Source of the DNA: Chondrus crispus
Lineage: Eukaryota; Rhodophyta; Florideophyceae; Gigartinales; Gigartinaceae
Direction: 5' to 3'
NCBI RefSeq assembly: GCF_000350225.1
Contig: NW_005179006.1
Location: forward strand, 159,079 to 223,078
DNA: 64,000 bases
In this document: positions 1-10,675 of the stretch, piece after piece
How the letters are laid out: the number at the start of each line of letters is the position of its first letter
Numbering within the stretch: position 1 is the stretch's first letter
The notes under the pieces: generated by a model
The model's input: only the letters and a program-made list of their open reading frames with translations
Databases searched by the model: none
Told to the model about the DNA's origin: nothing
Made by a program: the position numbers and the translations under genes

Positions 1-1909
1 GTTGTACCCTTGTCTTTCATCGGAATGCGCGGCACCGGCGTGTGGACGCGCCCCCGGAACATCATGACGGGATCCGTGGGCCATGAAAACGACTCCGTCG
101 TGTATGTGGGCGTCGGTAAAGTTGACGACCCGCTTGCCCCGTAGTCCTCGTGTCCGTAGCCCTCCGATGGCTCAATAAAATTGCCTTCGGCTACCAAGGC
201 TCCTTCATAATGATTTTCGCTACGTTCGTGCGCACCGCGTTCATCTGACGCGGAGATTGACTCGGCTAAGTGGACGGCGGCGTGACCTTTACGACCGGGA
301 TAAGAAGCCCTCGCCTTCTTCCCCGCCCTGAACGTCGACGGCGTCTGAATCGTGACCTTCTTGGTCTTCTTGTCCTTGGCGCGGCTCGCCGAGCCATGCG
401 CCTTTGCGTAATTTACCAATCTCAAAAATGAGACATCTCGGTTATCTTGTCGATACTGCGAGACCATGGGCTTAATACTGGCATCTAGCCCCTCGATGAA
501 CATGGTCATCTGCTCCTCTCCATAGAATAAACATTCCCACAGCGATTACTCGGGTCTGTTAGGCGAATGTAAAATTCCATCTCGTCTTCAGACGGTGTCT
601 GCTGAACTTCTCGCAATGCGAGCACGGCTTGACGGATCGCCTCGCCGGTTGCGAAACTCCTCAACAACCACTGTACGGCCTCTGGCTAAACAGACACCTT
701 TCCGTCATGGGACCCGGCCGTCTGAGACACAGAAGTGTACTGTCTCAAGGCGATGCCGCTTAGAAATTCGGGCAACAAGCGGATCGCTTACCCCTCGTTC
801 ATTTCTTGAGTATCAAACTCCTGAACTAACTTTGCCAAAAAATCCAACACAAGGACCCCGTCCTCACCTGTGAACGTGTTGTCCTTCTTCAACTTAGGCG
901 GAATATCTCTTCTAATTTTTCGCACGGCGGTCCGCCTGGAACGTGACAAATATGTCTGTGGGTTCTGCAAGCGGTACGTTCGGTACGAAAGTAATTTCTT
1001 GAAGAGGTAGTTGGTCGGATTCAGCTCCTCCAACTCCTCCCATCGCGGCCCGCGTCGCATTGCGACGTCCTCTGGCTCAGCGTCCTTGTCTCTCCGCGAG
1101 GCGGACGAAGTGACTCCGCCTCGTCTGGAGGTAATTTTCTTTCTCTGCGAAATTCCTTTCCCTTCCTCTGAACGATGTTCGGAATTGCTGGCATGGTTCG
1201 ACAAACCGTCGTCACCATCTTCGGAAAGGCCATTCGACTCGGTCATTGAGTCTTGGTCCTCCGGCTCGTCACTACAGTGACTCTTGCTCCGGCGTTGCAG
1301 ATTCTTCTTCGAAGTCTTCGACTTGGAACTCCGCTGTACAGCGGCCTTGTCTTTCTTCGATCGACGGTCGCCTTCTCGACCCATAGGGAGCGGCTCTTAC
1401 CCGGCGGCCTGTTCAAGGTCCTTGAGACGATGAGCGGCGCATTCAAACCTGCCGTAGATACTGGCTCTAAATTTACCCAAGGACTCCAAAGCTTGATTCG
1501 CGTCGCGCCTTGCGTCCTTGACTGAAATTTTCAATGAAGCTAGGACCTCCGGCTCCGGACCGTCGGTCGCATCACCTCGCTCGTTCTCGAAGAGATTCAC
1601 TTGAGCCGATAGCTCTCCTAAAACGGTGTGGAACTCGGATGCTTGCAACTCCAGTTGCTTCCGAACGAGGGCTAATTTTGCCTCGAGGTTTTTCGTCATC
1701 TCTTGGCGAATCCTCTCGCCCATCTTCTCGAACCTGTAGGATAGGTTATCCTTGTCGGCTTCAATCCCCGTCGGGGGTTCTTGACCTTCGGGATCCGTGG
1801 CCGTATTGGCCTGGCTTCGGGTGCGAGGACCTCGCGGGATCCTCGACGCCCTTGCCGATCCGCTCCTACTCGCCCCGGGACCGACGTCCCCGGGGGCGCT
1901 TGTCGACAT
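1..1909 (-). pseudogene. Gag region of chromovirus A, partial
   Basis: Structural capsid-type polyprotein of a chromovirus. The start at 1909 is chosen because it aligns with the B start at 10676. The N-terminal third is charged and helix-rich, followed by a Ser/Lys/Glu-rich hydrophilic section (about 788-1384) and then the capsid-like part toward position 1. The region is colinear with 10676-12600 of element B on the opposite strand. Several breaks interrupt it. The zinc-knuckle part and pol lie off the window. Confidence 0.85.
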
Positions 1910-2049
1910 GGTTCGTTTCCAAAAACGAACCTAACTTAACACAAAAAATAGAAAACGCTACAGCACCTAAATAAACTTACGTCGCAGAGACGTCTCCTGT
2001 AGTCCGTTTCAGCTTACGCAGTTTCTAGGTCAGGTCTCTTGTACGCAGT

Positions 2050-2068
2050 TCTAGGTCGGGAGACCACT
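2050..2068 (-). promoter_or_regulatory. Primer binding site of chromovirus A
   Basis: Read on the minus strand just inside the LTR, the sequence is TGGTCTCCCGACCTAG. A PBS pairs with a tRNA 3' end (CCA), so it should begin with TGG, as here. The same word follows the LTRs of B, C and D with small changes. The tRNA was not identified. Confidence 0.7.
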
Positions 2069-2070
2069 TT

Positions 2071-4027
2071 TGTAGTGCAATGCGCCTATCAGACAGAGAC
2101 CAAGGTCCGACGGTCCAACACAAACAACAACAACAAAAACAACAACTGCCAACAACACAGCGCTACAGAGTGTTCGAAGCTCCCTGTCCTCTTTAAGCGG
2201 GTTTGCGACCCGCAGTAGCTCGGATCCCTGATAGGGGGGGCAAAGAGAAGGGCCCAGCCCAAGATCGGTAAATGGTGGTGGGGACTTGTAAAGGCAACTG
2301 CTCCACGAGTTCGGAGGGGTGTCTACGTAAAGCTGGTCCGATGGGTCGTAAATCCAATGCTCGAAGAGCGCCTTGTACACCTTATACCCCTGATAAGGTC
2401 TTCGACAGGGACGTCGCAACGTAGCCGGTCGGGAAAGAAGAAAACGTAGCAGCGCTACACCGTCGTACTGCCGGATGGCAAAGCACCAACACCGGATCGG
2501 TCGCAACCAGATTCCGATGGAACCAACGCTGACAATAGCACCACTGGTACACCAACACAGAAGCCCGATGGCTAATGACGTCACGTTGCGGATCGCAATC
2601 CTACAAGGTGGGACGAACTCAAGATTAAGGGAAATTAGGATAGGGAAGTAAACGAAAATCGATAAGCAAAAAGGGGAGCCCCGAGCGCCGAAGGATGCCG
2701 TAGGCGTAGAGAAAAGGGAGCGTCTTGTGAAAAACGGACTTCGACCAAGGCGACATTCAACTCCGGCAACTCGGGTTACCTTTACTGACTCGGTGGTCAG
2801 AGGGCTAAGGTATATATCGCCCAGCCGGAGTCACTACAGTAGCTCTCGGCGCTAGATCCCAAATCTACTGTAGTGTCAGCAAAATTAAATAAAATAATTA
2901 AAAAATTGAAACTGTGCAATTGTTCACACGTGTGTTGTTGTGCAATGTGCTTGGCAGGCCGCGAACACAGTCCGACGGTCAAACAAAAAGAAGAAAAACA
3001 GCCACAGCAACAACTACTGCCGATGGCACGCGCTACGGAGCGTTCGAGACTCCCTTTCCCCTTGTGTGGGCTTGCGGCCCACGGTAGCTCGACTCCGACG
3101 GGGGGGTTAAGGAAAGATACCAGGCCCGGGAGGATAATGGTAGTAGAGACTTGTGAAGACTTGAGTGCTCGACGAGTGCGGGTTGGGCTTGTCTACGAGA
3201 ATGTAACCGCGGTTCGCTGGGTTGTAACGCCAATGCTTGACGAGCGTCTTCTGCACCTTGGGTATAGTTCAAGGTCTTCGACGGGGGCTTGTTCAGCACT
3301 ACCCGACGGGATCGTAACCCTGTAGCAGCGCTACTACTGACGTGTTGCCCGATGGCTAAAAACACCCTCACCAGCGCAATCGCGATCGCGGTAGGCGGTA
3401 CTAACTCTGTCTTATACAGTAAGACCTTGGACGGAGGCGTCGTTACGACAGCCTTCCGACGGAACTTGAAACAGTAGCAGCGCTACACAACGTGTTGCCG
3501 GATGGCTAAAACACCTACACCGGATCGGTCGCAACCGACTCCGATGGAACCAACGTAATTAAGGGAAAAATAGATGTAGAGTAGAAAAGGTAAAAGGATA
3601 AGGAAAAGGAATTGAACCCCCGAGCGCTGAAGGATGCCGTAGGCTTAGGTAAAAGAGAGCGTCTCGGTAGAGACGGACTTCGACCAAGGCGACATTCAAC
3701 TCCGGCAACTCGGGTTGGTTTATGGACTTGGTCGGTCAAAGGGCTAAGTTATATAGAGCCCCACCCGGGCGAGTACAGTAGCTCCCGGCTCTAGATTCTA
3801 GATCTAATTAGTAAATAAATTAAATAATTAAAATAATCGTGCGCTTCGTCGCACACGTGTGTCCCCCAAACCCGGACTACAGTATCCAATTTGTTTCCTT
3901 TTTCACTTCTTTTCACCCCCCTTGTCATGTGCGTATTGCACTACATGTGTCCCCCAACCCGGACTACTTCTCATATCCAAATATTTTCCTTTTTTCACTT
4001 CCTACCCGAGACGGGTATTGCACTACA
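2071..4027 (-). repeat. 5' LTR of chromovirus A, split by a solo LTR
   Basis: The LTR runs from TGTAGTGCAATG at 2071 to a GCACTACA end at 4027 as read on the plus strand; both ends are the TG...CA type. It is interrupted by the 2936-3945 insert, and without that insert and one 5-bp duplication it measures about 942 bp, matching the 939-940 bp LTRs of B. It has a TATA-like GTATATAT near 2811-2818 and a GTAGCAGCGCTAC motif near 2447. Confidence 0.9.
2936..3945 (-). repeat. Solo LTR inserted in the LTR of A
   Basis: A 1,010-bp LTR starts with TGTTGTGCAATG and ends with ATTGCACTACA. It is flanked on both sides by TGTGT (2931-2935 and 3946-3950), a 5-bp target duplication that proves insertion into the older LTR. 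It resembles the LTRs of A, B and C (two GTAGCAGCGCTAC motifs near 3322 and 3475, TATA-like TTATATAG near 3748) but is its own subfamily. No internal region is present, so it arose by LTR-LTR recombination. Confidence 0.9.
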
Positions 4028-4231
4028 CAAGCATCATTGAAACATGCTCTTGCATGAGGCATGAAGTTACCCTTGCGTCGAAGCACGTGAAGAACTGCTC
4101 GGTGCGATGGCGGTACGAGGACCTACCTGGCCAAGTTCTCTTTATTCTTATGTTCTGTATCGATTTATGATTTCATTGAATTATCCTCTCATTCCCACTA
4201 CTTCAAATATTCCCACCGCTTTTCAGCGGCA
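4028..4231. other. Flank between element A and the Hint gene
   Basis: About 200 bases of mixed composition with no gene. The last part (4167-4231) is pyrimidine-rich and precedes the chosen ATG at 4232, as is common upstream of fungal genes. No clear TATA box was seen. Confidence 0.4.
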
Positions 4232-5115
4232 ATGGCTTGTCAAAATTCACCCACTCCAACGGAGGATGGTGATAGCGACGTACTTCTATCAGAGCAAACT
4301 CCTAGATCCGATGCAGAAGAGGCTCTGGGTAGCAGCACGCCTTCGCCTGCAGGAAGCGATAATAGTGAAGGTACGCTCTCAGAAACACGCAACCCGGCAC
4401 ACATGGCACTTGTTAGAAATGCTTTCGTCCGTGATGGTTCTCCACCGACCCACCTACAGTCTTCGACTCAAACAAATTCATATTTTACTAACCCTGACAT
4501 CGCACACACTCAATACCGACTGCAATGATATCAGGACTAGGCAGTGGGAACGACGCGACATATGAAGCAGATTTGGATGACATAGAACCTCTACCTTCTG
4601 AAGAGAATAGTGGACCTGCCTGCTTCCCCTCTGATGCCGTTGTTGAGTTTCGGGATGGGAGGATGATCAGAATGGGCCAGCTGAAAATCGGAGATGAGCT
4701 GAAAGTTGGTGCGACCGCTGAATACAACGAGTTTTTCTTCTTTTTGCATCGCAATGGAGATCGGATTAATGAGTTCATTCGGATCGAGACGGAGAGTAAC
4801 AGTATGATTGTTTCTCCCGGACACCTTGGTAGCCACATAGCAGTCTTCAGATTCTCCCCAGAGAGGCCTGTCCAGGCCGTGCTCTTGAACGGCCAGTGTG
4901 GGGACCGCAGATGTCGGTTGTGGATGGAGACATTGGAGCGAAGTGAATCTATGCGTGAGTCATCGTCCCTGCCTGCAGAAGCAGAACAACAAGGACAAGG
5001 AAGACGTATGAGACGAACAATTGGATGGGTGGCGAGAGCTGGGATTTGTCTTGGAAAGATGCTGCGACTCAAGCTGCATACTATGTTTGAGGCTCAAACG
5101 AAAGACATTTGGTAA
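4232..5115 (+). CDS. Hint-domain (Hedgehog/intein-type) protein
   Basis: Hint domains cleave themselves at an N-terminal cysteine, as in Hedgehog proteins and inteins. The frame holding 4525-5115 carries CFPSDAVVEF at 4621, then DGRMIRMGQLKIGDEL, an aromatic stretch EFFFFLHRNGD, and T/S-rich residues leading to SPGHL with the His at 4822. This order (Cys start, GD, H-R, SPGH) is that of Hog-type Hint domains. A short acidic, Ser-rich N-terminus begins at 4232 in another frame. A phase-compatible intron could join them: donor at 4371 or 4431, acceptor at 4534, with TACTAAC-like branch sequence near 4485. After SPGHL the second half of the fold is weak, so the gene may be truncated or have another intron. 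The next segment is a WD40 fragment. Function in the cell is unknown. Confidence 0.6.
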
Positions 5116-5576
5116 GCAGGTCGCTTGATGAAAGTATTCGAGCATGGGGTATGAGGTCGGGGTTGCAGCTCTGGCCGACAATGACGGAGCACACGGGTGG
5201 GGTAAGTAGTGTTGCGATAGGCGAGGATGGAGGGCGTGTGTTATCATTGTCAGACGAGAAGACGGTGCCACCTAGGAACGTGAAGACAGGGTCGCGCCCA
5301 CTTGCGAAAGTGTGCCAAAGTATGACTAGACACAAAGACAGAGTGACGTACGTTGCAATGAGCAATGACGGGAAGCTGGCAGTATCAAGGTCACGGGACG
5401 AGACGATGCGGTGCTGGGATCTTGAGACGCAGTCACAAAATGGCAACCCAATGGCCGGAATTTTGGGTGGAGTGTGCAGCGTTGCGATGAGCGCGGATGG
5501 GACCCGAGCTTTGTCAGGATCAACCATTTGCGCTGGACGGTTTGGGGGAGGGACGGCGGGGCCCGAGGGGCCTTGA
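5109..5576 (+). pseudogene. WD40-repeat protein fragment
   Basis: The reading frame shows three WD40 units. The first has HTGGVSSVAIGEDGGRVLS, the second HKDRVTYVAMSNDGKL followed by RSRDETMRCWDLET, and the third GGVCSVAMSADGTRALSGS. WD40 repeats form beta-propellers, and this DG-ALSGS-D-T-R-WD style is typical of the C-terminal sensors of fungal NACHT-WD40 (NLR/HET-like) proteins. A full propeller needs seven or more units, and no NACHT domain is present here. The fragment has no evident start of its own and ends in unrelated sequence. It lies directly behind the Hint frame, so it could be the tail of one decayed gene or a separate relic. Confidence 0.65.
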
Positions 5577-5711
5577 TGGGATATGGCTGGCAAGTGTTTG
5601 GGTGGGAGCGGCGACCGGGGTGTACGAGAAATTGCTTTGCCTGGAGGCAATGTGGGGGTTGGACATGATCTGATGGGAGAACGGAGAATGGGGAAGCGTG
5701 GGGCCAATAAT

Positions 5712-5926
5712 TCTAGTTCGCGTCCAGTACAACTGGACTCGGACATTCAAGATGTCTAGTTCGTGTGTAGTCCAACTGGATTTGGACATCCATCACTTCT
5801 AGTTCATGTGTAGTCCAACTGGACTTGGACATGCACGAGTTCTAGTTCAGGTGTAGTACAACTGGACTCAGACATTCACTAGGTCTAGTTCATGTCTAGT
5901 CAAACCAGGCCTAGACATTCACTATG
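5712..5926. repeat. 43-bp tandem repeat, five copies
   Basis: Units begin with TCTAGTTC at 5712, 5755, 5798, 5841 and 5884, an exact 43-base spacing. Each holds a GTCCAACTGGAC-like inverted core and ends in GGACATNCAC. The last unit is the most diverged, and related words in inverted order continue to about 5975. Confidence 0.9.
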
Positions 5927-6099
5927 TAAGTGGAAGTGAATGTCCGGGTCTAGTCCGACATTCGTGTGACATTCAAAAAGTCTGGTTTTTCACGAAAATG
6001 TACTAGACCCCGAACTAGATTTTTTGGAATGCCGCATTCATTTCCGAAGAGACAGACGAACGCGTGCTCAGCTTCCCCCCGTCGACGGGGGTCTCCCAG

Positions 6100-7400
6100 T
6101 GTACAATACCTTGGCGGGGGTCATGCTCCCCCTCTCGCCATTGTACCACGAAACACGAGACGTCGCCGTCAACCGGTTCGGAGGTTGCGCCATCAACTCG
6201 GAGGCGTGATACACCATCCGCGAGTTGGTGCTTAATACCCGGTCGGTACTATACGTCGTATTTGTACTGGGCTAGGCGGAGACGTCAGCGCGCTAGCCGG
6301 CCGGAGCTATTCGACAGGTAGGGGACCCATCGGGGGCCTCATGATCCGTTCCGAGGTCGAAAGTGTTCCTATACAGATATGGTCGAAGCGTAAGGATGCT
6401 CCACACGACAACAAGGCATTCCTTCTCGGTGGTGGTGTAATTCTTCTCGGCGTCGGTTAGAGCCCGACTCCAATATCCGATTGGTACGCGTTCACCGCTC
6501 GGCTGCTCCTGTAGTAGGGTACAGCCGACCTGGTACGCACAAGCGTCTGTATCCAGGGGGCATTTTTCCGTAACGGGGTAGAGCGAGGATCGGTGGGGAC
6601 ACGAGGCGCTGCTTGAGCTCCACGAACGCCTCGTATTTCTCATCGGAAAGAACCTCGAACTCGAAGGGTTGATTTTCCCCGTCTTCCGGTTTAGCGGAGC
6701 GGCTATTTTCGCGAAGCCCTTCACGAACCGACGGTACACGTTGCAAATTCCTAAGAAGGATCGCAATTCCGCCTGGTTCTGGGGAGGTCGAGCGCGCTCG
6801 ATTGCGACCCCGTTCTTGCGCTCGACCTCCAACCTACCTGGTTGGATCACGTGCCCGAGGCAGGTCAGCGAGGTGTCGAAGAAGGCGCACTTCGACAGCT
6901 TCAGCGACACGCCCGCGTCCGGCAGGAGGCCGGAAAACTCGCGGACGTGCGCGAAGTGTTCCGTTACAGTCTTGGAGTAGATGATAACATCATCCAGGTA
7001 GACCAGTGCGGTTTCCCATTTACACGCGACAGTATAATATCGACGGCCCGCTGGAAGGTAGCGGGGGCATTCTTCAAACCAAACGGCATGCGGAGGAAAC
7101 GGTACAACCCGCAGGGCGGCGCAAACGTCGTCTTTTGGCGGTCCTCCACGGCGATTTGTACTTGCCAATACGGCCTGTTGCAGTCCAGCGTGGTAAAGAC
7201 AGTATCGTCGCCGAGGAAATCGATGCCCTCGTCCGTCCTCGGCAACGGATAGGAATCTCGAACGGTGACTGCGTTGAGCTTTCTGTACTCGACACAGAAC
7301 CGCATGGTACCATCCTTTTGGGGGAAGAATACTACGGGCCTCGCCCATTTTGCCGTAGCGGGTTCGATTACCGCTGCCCGGAGCATTCGGTCGATCTCCG
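6100..7400 (-). pseudogene. Reverse transcriptase and RNase H of chromovirus E
   Basis: RT blocks in order: VIEPATAKWARPVVF, FCVEYRKLNAVTVRDSYPLPR, VFTTLDCN, FLRMPFGLKNAPATFQRA, and the catalytic YLDDV near 6990. The connection domain has LRSFLGICNVYRRFVKGF. RNase H has DTDACAYQVGCTLLQ, TTEKECLVVVW and LRPYLY. The tail of RNase H reaches toward 6100. Several breaks are present. Confidence 0.85.
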
Positions 7401-8480
7401 TGTTTTCCTTTTCCCGTGCGGTAGGTCTGGCGCGGTAAGGCGACTGGTAAATCGGGCGAGTCCCGGGCTTGAGTTCACTGCGGTGCTTCGTGGCCTCGAT
7501 TTTTCCCAGCTAGCCGGCCCACATCCCCCTGAATTCGGACAGTACCTCGAGGACCTTCGAGCGTACTTCCTCGTCTTCGGCATCGATGTGGACGTACTCC
7601 TGCCAGGCGTTGGGGTCCTCCCGAGGGGCAGCGGTGTCTTCGGGTTTATCCGTTCCAACCGCCCCGAGGGGCGCCTTGGGCGGCGTGGCCTGTTCCGCCC
7701 CGCCCTTGTCCGTACAGTTGTCGGCAGCTTCTTCCGCGCCATCCTTTGCGGTTGAGGGGTTGGAATTAAATATCCCTCCCCCTTCCTTAGCTTCGGCCGT
7801 TTCCGCGGCCGAGTCGGATGTGAGTGAGCGACGGAAGAGCCAGTCCTACTACGGTATGCTTCGGGATGTGAACCGAACAATGCCCGAAATTGCTGAGCAT
7901 TACCGAGAACGGGTTTCGGGGACAACATCCATGACCCCCTGTGCCATGAGGGTCAAATTCTTGTGCGCGGGGTTTGGGGAGTTCTGCAAAAAGCATAACC
8001 CCCACCGGCGTGCGGACCCTCACCATGGCCTGCGACATCGGGGGAATTGTGACCCCTCTGACGAGGCGGATCTCGGGTTTATCCGACGGTGGTAGTTGTT
8101 GCCCGGTACTCCTCGAGGCAATCTTGCGGTCGTGCCTTGAGGGGGTTGTTCCGACCAACGCCACGGGTGGCGCGTCGTGGAACACGACCTTCCGTTGCAG
8201 TGGGAGGATCGCCTTGACATGACGATCCAGGAAGGTCGTACCGAGGATACAGTCCACGGCAAAGCTCGTGACTACCAGGAACGGGACGCGTGCCAGAAAC
8301 GCACCGATTCGGACGAGCTAGGGGATTTCCCCTAGCGCCTTCATTGCGCGACTTGACGCGTTGATGAGCGCTGGGCTCCGAACCGGTTTTATCCATGGTC
8401 GCCACGACTCGGCAACACACCGTAAATGGATGAGGTTTGGGCCGGCTCCTGAGTCAAGCACTGGCGTGATGGCGACCATC
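7400..8480 (-). pseudogene. Protease and PR-RT linker of chromovirus E
   Basis: The aspartic-protease motif LDSGAGPNLI sits near 8430-8465. Downstream (7787-8257) is the usual linker of chromoviral pol, with ILGTTFLDRHV and a later RVRTPVGV segment. The retropepsin would process Gag-Pol in the virus-like particle. Broken copy. Confidence 0.7.
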
Positions 8481-8639
8481 AACGCTTGCTTCTGACCAAC
8501 CGATTTCGTAGTTCTGCCTCTTGAAGAAGCAGATGGCCCGGACTTGCGTTCGGGTACCCGGCTGCGCTTCCACTGGCGCACCCAGATCGGGAGTGCCTAA
8601 GCTTCTGAGGCTGGGCACGGGGAGAGACGTCGTTCCCTC

Positions 8640-9618
8640 CACGCGTCCTCCCTGGCTTCCCCCGTCAGCAGCAAGTCCTCCCGGGTTTCATCCGCGGCTT
8701 GTGCCCTGTGGTCTTCGCCATGGTCGGGGTGCGGTTCCTCGACCACGTTGACGCCCGCGGGGCCGTTTGTCACTGGTTCCGCCAAGCAGACGGCCGCTGG
8801 CGGTTGCACGGGGATCCCGGGCGGAGGCCATGCCAGACGCGTAGCTTCTGGTAGTTGGCCTCTCGTGCCTCCAGAAGCTTGGCCCGCAGGCCCGCATCGG
8901 CAACGATGCGGCACTCCTCTTGTCGGTGCGTGGTGTCGAGGCAGAACCTGCACGGTGGCGGTTCGCGGAACCTCCCACCAGAGAACCGGACGCGTGTATC
9001 CTGTCCTTGTCTCCCGTACGGCCCTGTGCGCACGTCTCCAGAGTTGGCGGGCAGAGCCGGCGCCCGCCGTGAAGGCTGCCGGCGACGGATAATAACTCGT
9101 CGGCGGCGAGCTCATCGAGGTCGGCGTGGCGCATTGGTCCGTCACGGCCAGGATTGCTTCTTCAGCGAACCCCACGGCCGTTGGGATGTCGGATGCCGAC
9201 TCAACCGACAGCACGGGCCTCGTCCTTGCGGGGCGGTCAAAACTTTTTGCCGCTCTGGCCGGCTCTCGGTGCGCCATGGCTGACATCCCTTGTCGACGGG
9301 GAGCGTGATTGGTTTCCCCCATCGCTTGCGCATAGCGAGCGACGGATTCGAACGCCACATCCGGGTGCGTAGCGAGGTAATTTAGGACCTGCGCGCGCGT
9401 GGCGGGCAGCAACCCCTCGACGAACAGGGACTTAAGCCGCCTGTCAGAGAATACCGTACCGCAGCGGAGTGCGTTGTCCCAGAAGTGGTTACTGTAGACC
9501 TCCTACGTCACGTTTGAACTTTGACGGAAGGAGGTCACATCCCCAACTCCTTCCGAAATTACCTCGTCGGTAGCGTAGCTGCGCAACAGAAAGTTGACCA
9601 CCTGCGGGTATGTCCGGA
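8640..9618 (-). pseudogene. Gag region of chromovirus E, partial
   Basis: The capsid-like part (roughly 9340-9610) matches D gag in arrangement: a variable region, then FVEGLLPATRAQV in E against YFVRGLYTATRAAV in D. It is followed by a hydrophilic linker and a CCHC zinc knuckle CRFCLDTTHRQEEC near 8905-8950, which in this family binds the RNA genome. The N-terminal half is missing because element B starts at 9619. Confidence 0.75.
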
Positions 9619-10558
9619 TGTAGTGCAATACCCGGCTCTGGGAAAGGGACATCAGGGGGGTACTGTAGTCCGGATCGGGGGACTTCAGTGTGATTCATTT
9701 CACACTATTATTTTAATTATTTATTTTAATTTAGTTACAAATTAATGATCTAACATTAGATTAGATTTAGGATCTAGCGCCGAGAGCTACTGTAGTGACT
9801 ACGGCGGGGCGATATATACCTTAGCCCTCTGACTCACGAGTCAGTAAAAGTAACCCGAGTTGCCAGAGTTTGATATCGCCTTGGTCGAAGTCCGTCTTTT
9901 ACAAGACGCTCCCTTCTACTCTAGCCTACGGTATCCTTTGCGCTCGGGGGTCCCCTCTTTCCTTATCAATTTTCCTTTACTTCCCTATCCTAATTTCCCT
10001 TAATCTTGAGTTCGTCCCACCTTGTAGGATTGCGATCCGCAACGTGACGTCACTTTCCAGCACACTTCTGTGCTGGTGCACCAGTGGTGCTATTCTCAGC
10101 GCTGGTTCCATCGGAATCTGGTTGCGACCGATCCGGTGTTGGTGCTTTGCCATCGGGCAGTACGACGGTGTAGCGCTGCTACGTTTTCTTCTTTCCCGAC
10201 CGGCTACGTTGCGACATCCCCGTCGAAGACCTTATCAGGGGTATAAGGTGTACAAGGCGCTCTTCGAGCATTGGATTTACGACCCATCGGACCAGGTTTA
10301 CCTAGACGCCCCTCCAAACTCGTCGGGCAGTTGCCTTTACAAGTCTCTACCACCATTTACCGATCCTGGGCTGAGCCCTTCTCTTTGCCCCGCCCTATCA
10401 GGGATAGGAGCTACTGCGGGCCGCAAACCCGCTTAAAGAGGACAGGGAGCTTCGAACACTCTGTAGCGCTGTGCCGTTGGCAGTCGTTGTTTTTGTTGCT
10501 GTTGTTTGCGTTGGACTGTTGGACCTTGGTCTCTGCGCGACAGGCGCATTGTACCACA
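9619..10558 (+). repeat. 5' LTR of chromovirus B
   Basis: A 940-bp LTR from TGTAGTGCAATA to GCATTGTACCACA. It has a TATA-like GATATATACC at 9811-9820, downstream TC-rich tracts, and the GTAGCGCTGCTAC motif near 10170. It pairs with the 23120-24058 copy along its whole length. Confidence 0.95.
9811..9820 (+). promoter_or_regulatory. TATA-like box of the B LTR
   Basis: GATATATACC is followed by CTTAGCCCTCTG and then ACCCGAGTTGCCAGAGTT. The same block in the same order occurs in the LTRs of A, B and C (for example 23311-23320 and, inverted, near 45307 and 57537). This conservation supports it as the U3 core promoter. Confidence 0.6.
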
Positions 10559-10562
10559 GAAG

Positions 10563-10580
10563 TGATCTCCCGACCTAGAA
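10563..10580 (+). promoter_or_regulatory. Primer binding site of chromovirus B
   Basis: TGATCTCCCGACCTAGAA starts four bases after the LTR. It differs by one base from the TGGTCTCCCGACCTAG found in A and D, and from the C version by two or three. Confidence 0.65.
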
Positions 10581-10675
10581 TTTGTTCTGTCTACGACAAC
10601 AAAGTGGTCTGGGTACGGAGTCTCTTTTTTATTTTTTGTTCGTTTTTTTTTTAGGTTCGTTCGCTACTCCGAACG

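Larger units (their letters stand above)
1..4027 (-). mobile_element. Chromovirus A (Ty3/Gypsy), 5' part, broken fossil
   Basis: A Ty3/Gypsy LTR retrotransposon on the minus strand enters the window from the left. Only its 5' LTR (2071-4027, interrupted), primer binding site and gag region are inside. Its gag starts with nearly the same residues as that of element B (MSTS-PGDVGPGASRSG), and its LTR begins and ends with the same bases as B's, so A and B are one family. The pol part and the other LTR lie beyond the left edge. The gag region is interrupted by several breaks, so the copy is a fossil. The sequence right of 4027 is unrelated to the element. Confidence 0.9.
6020..9618 (-). mobile_element. 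Chromovirus E (Ty3/Gypsy) remnant, cut at both ends
   Basis: A minus-strand Gypsy remnant with gag, protease, RT and RNase H in that order. It has no LTR, integrase or chromodomain. The gag side stops exactly at 9618, where the LTR of element B begins. The other end fades in the RNase H to integrase spacer near 6020. RT and gag are closest by eye to element D (a similar AxVIEPA start, VFTTLDCN, and the same gag block before the CCHC knuckle). It holds many breaks and looks older than B or C. Confidence 0.85.

Noticed and set aside
2051-2584. 177-residue minus frame, with like frames at 9870-10436 and 23511-23936
   Set aside because: All lie within LTRs of A and B. The shared residues only reflect the common LTR sequence.
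5712-5926. Regular short repeats that could suggest a CRISPR array
   Set aside because: The whole 43-bp unit repeats without unique spacers, and the context is eukaryotic.
9489-9698. Open frame crossing the E/B border
   Set aside because: It runs from remnant gag into the LTR of B, so it is a chance frame across an insertion border.
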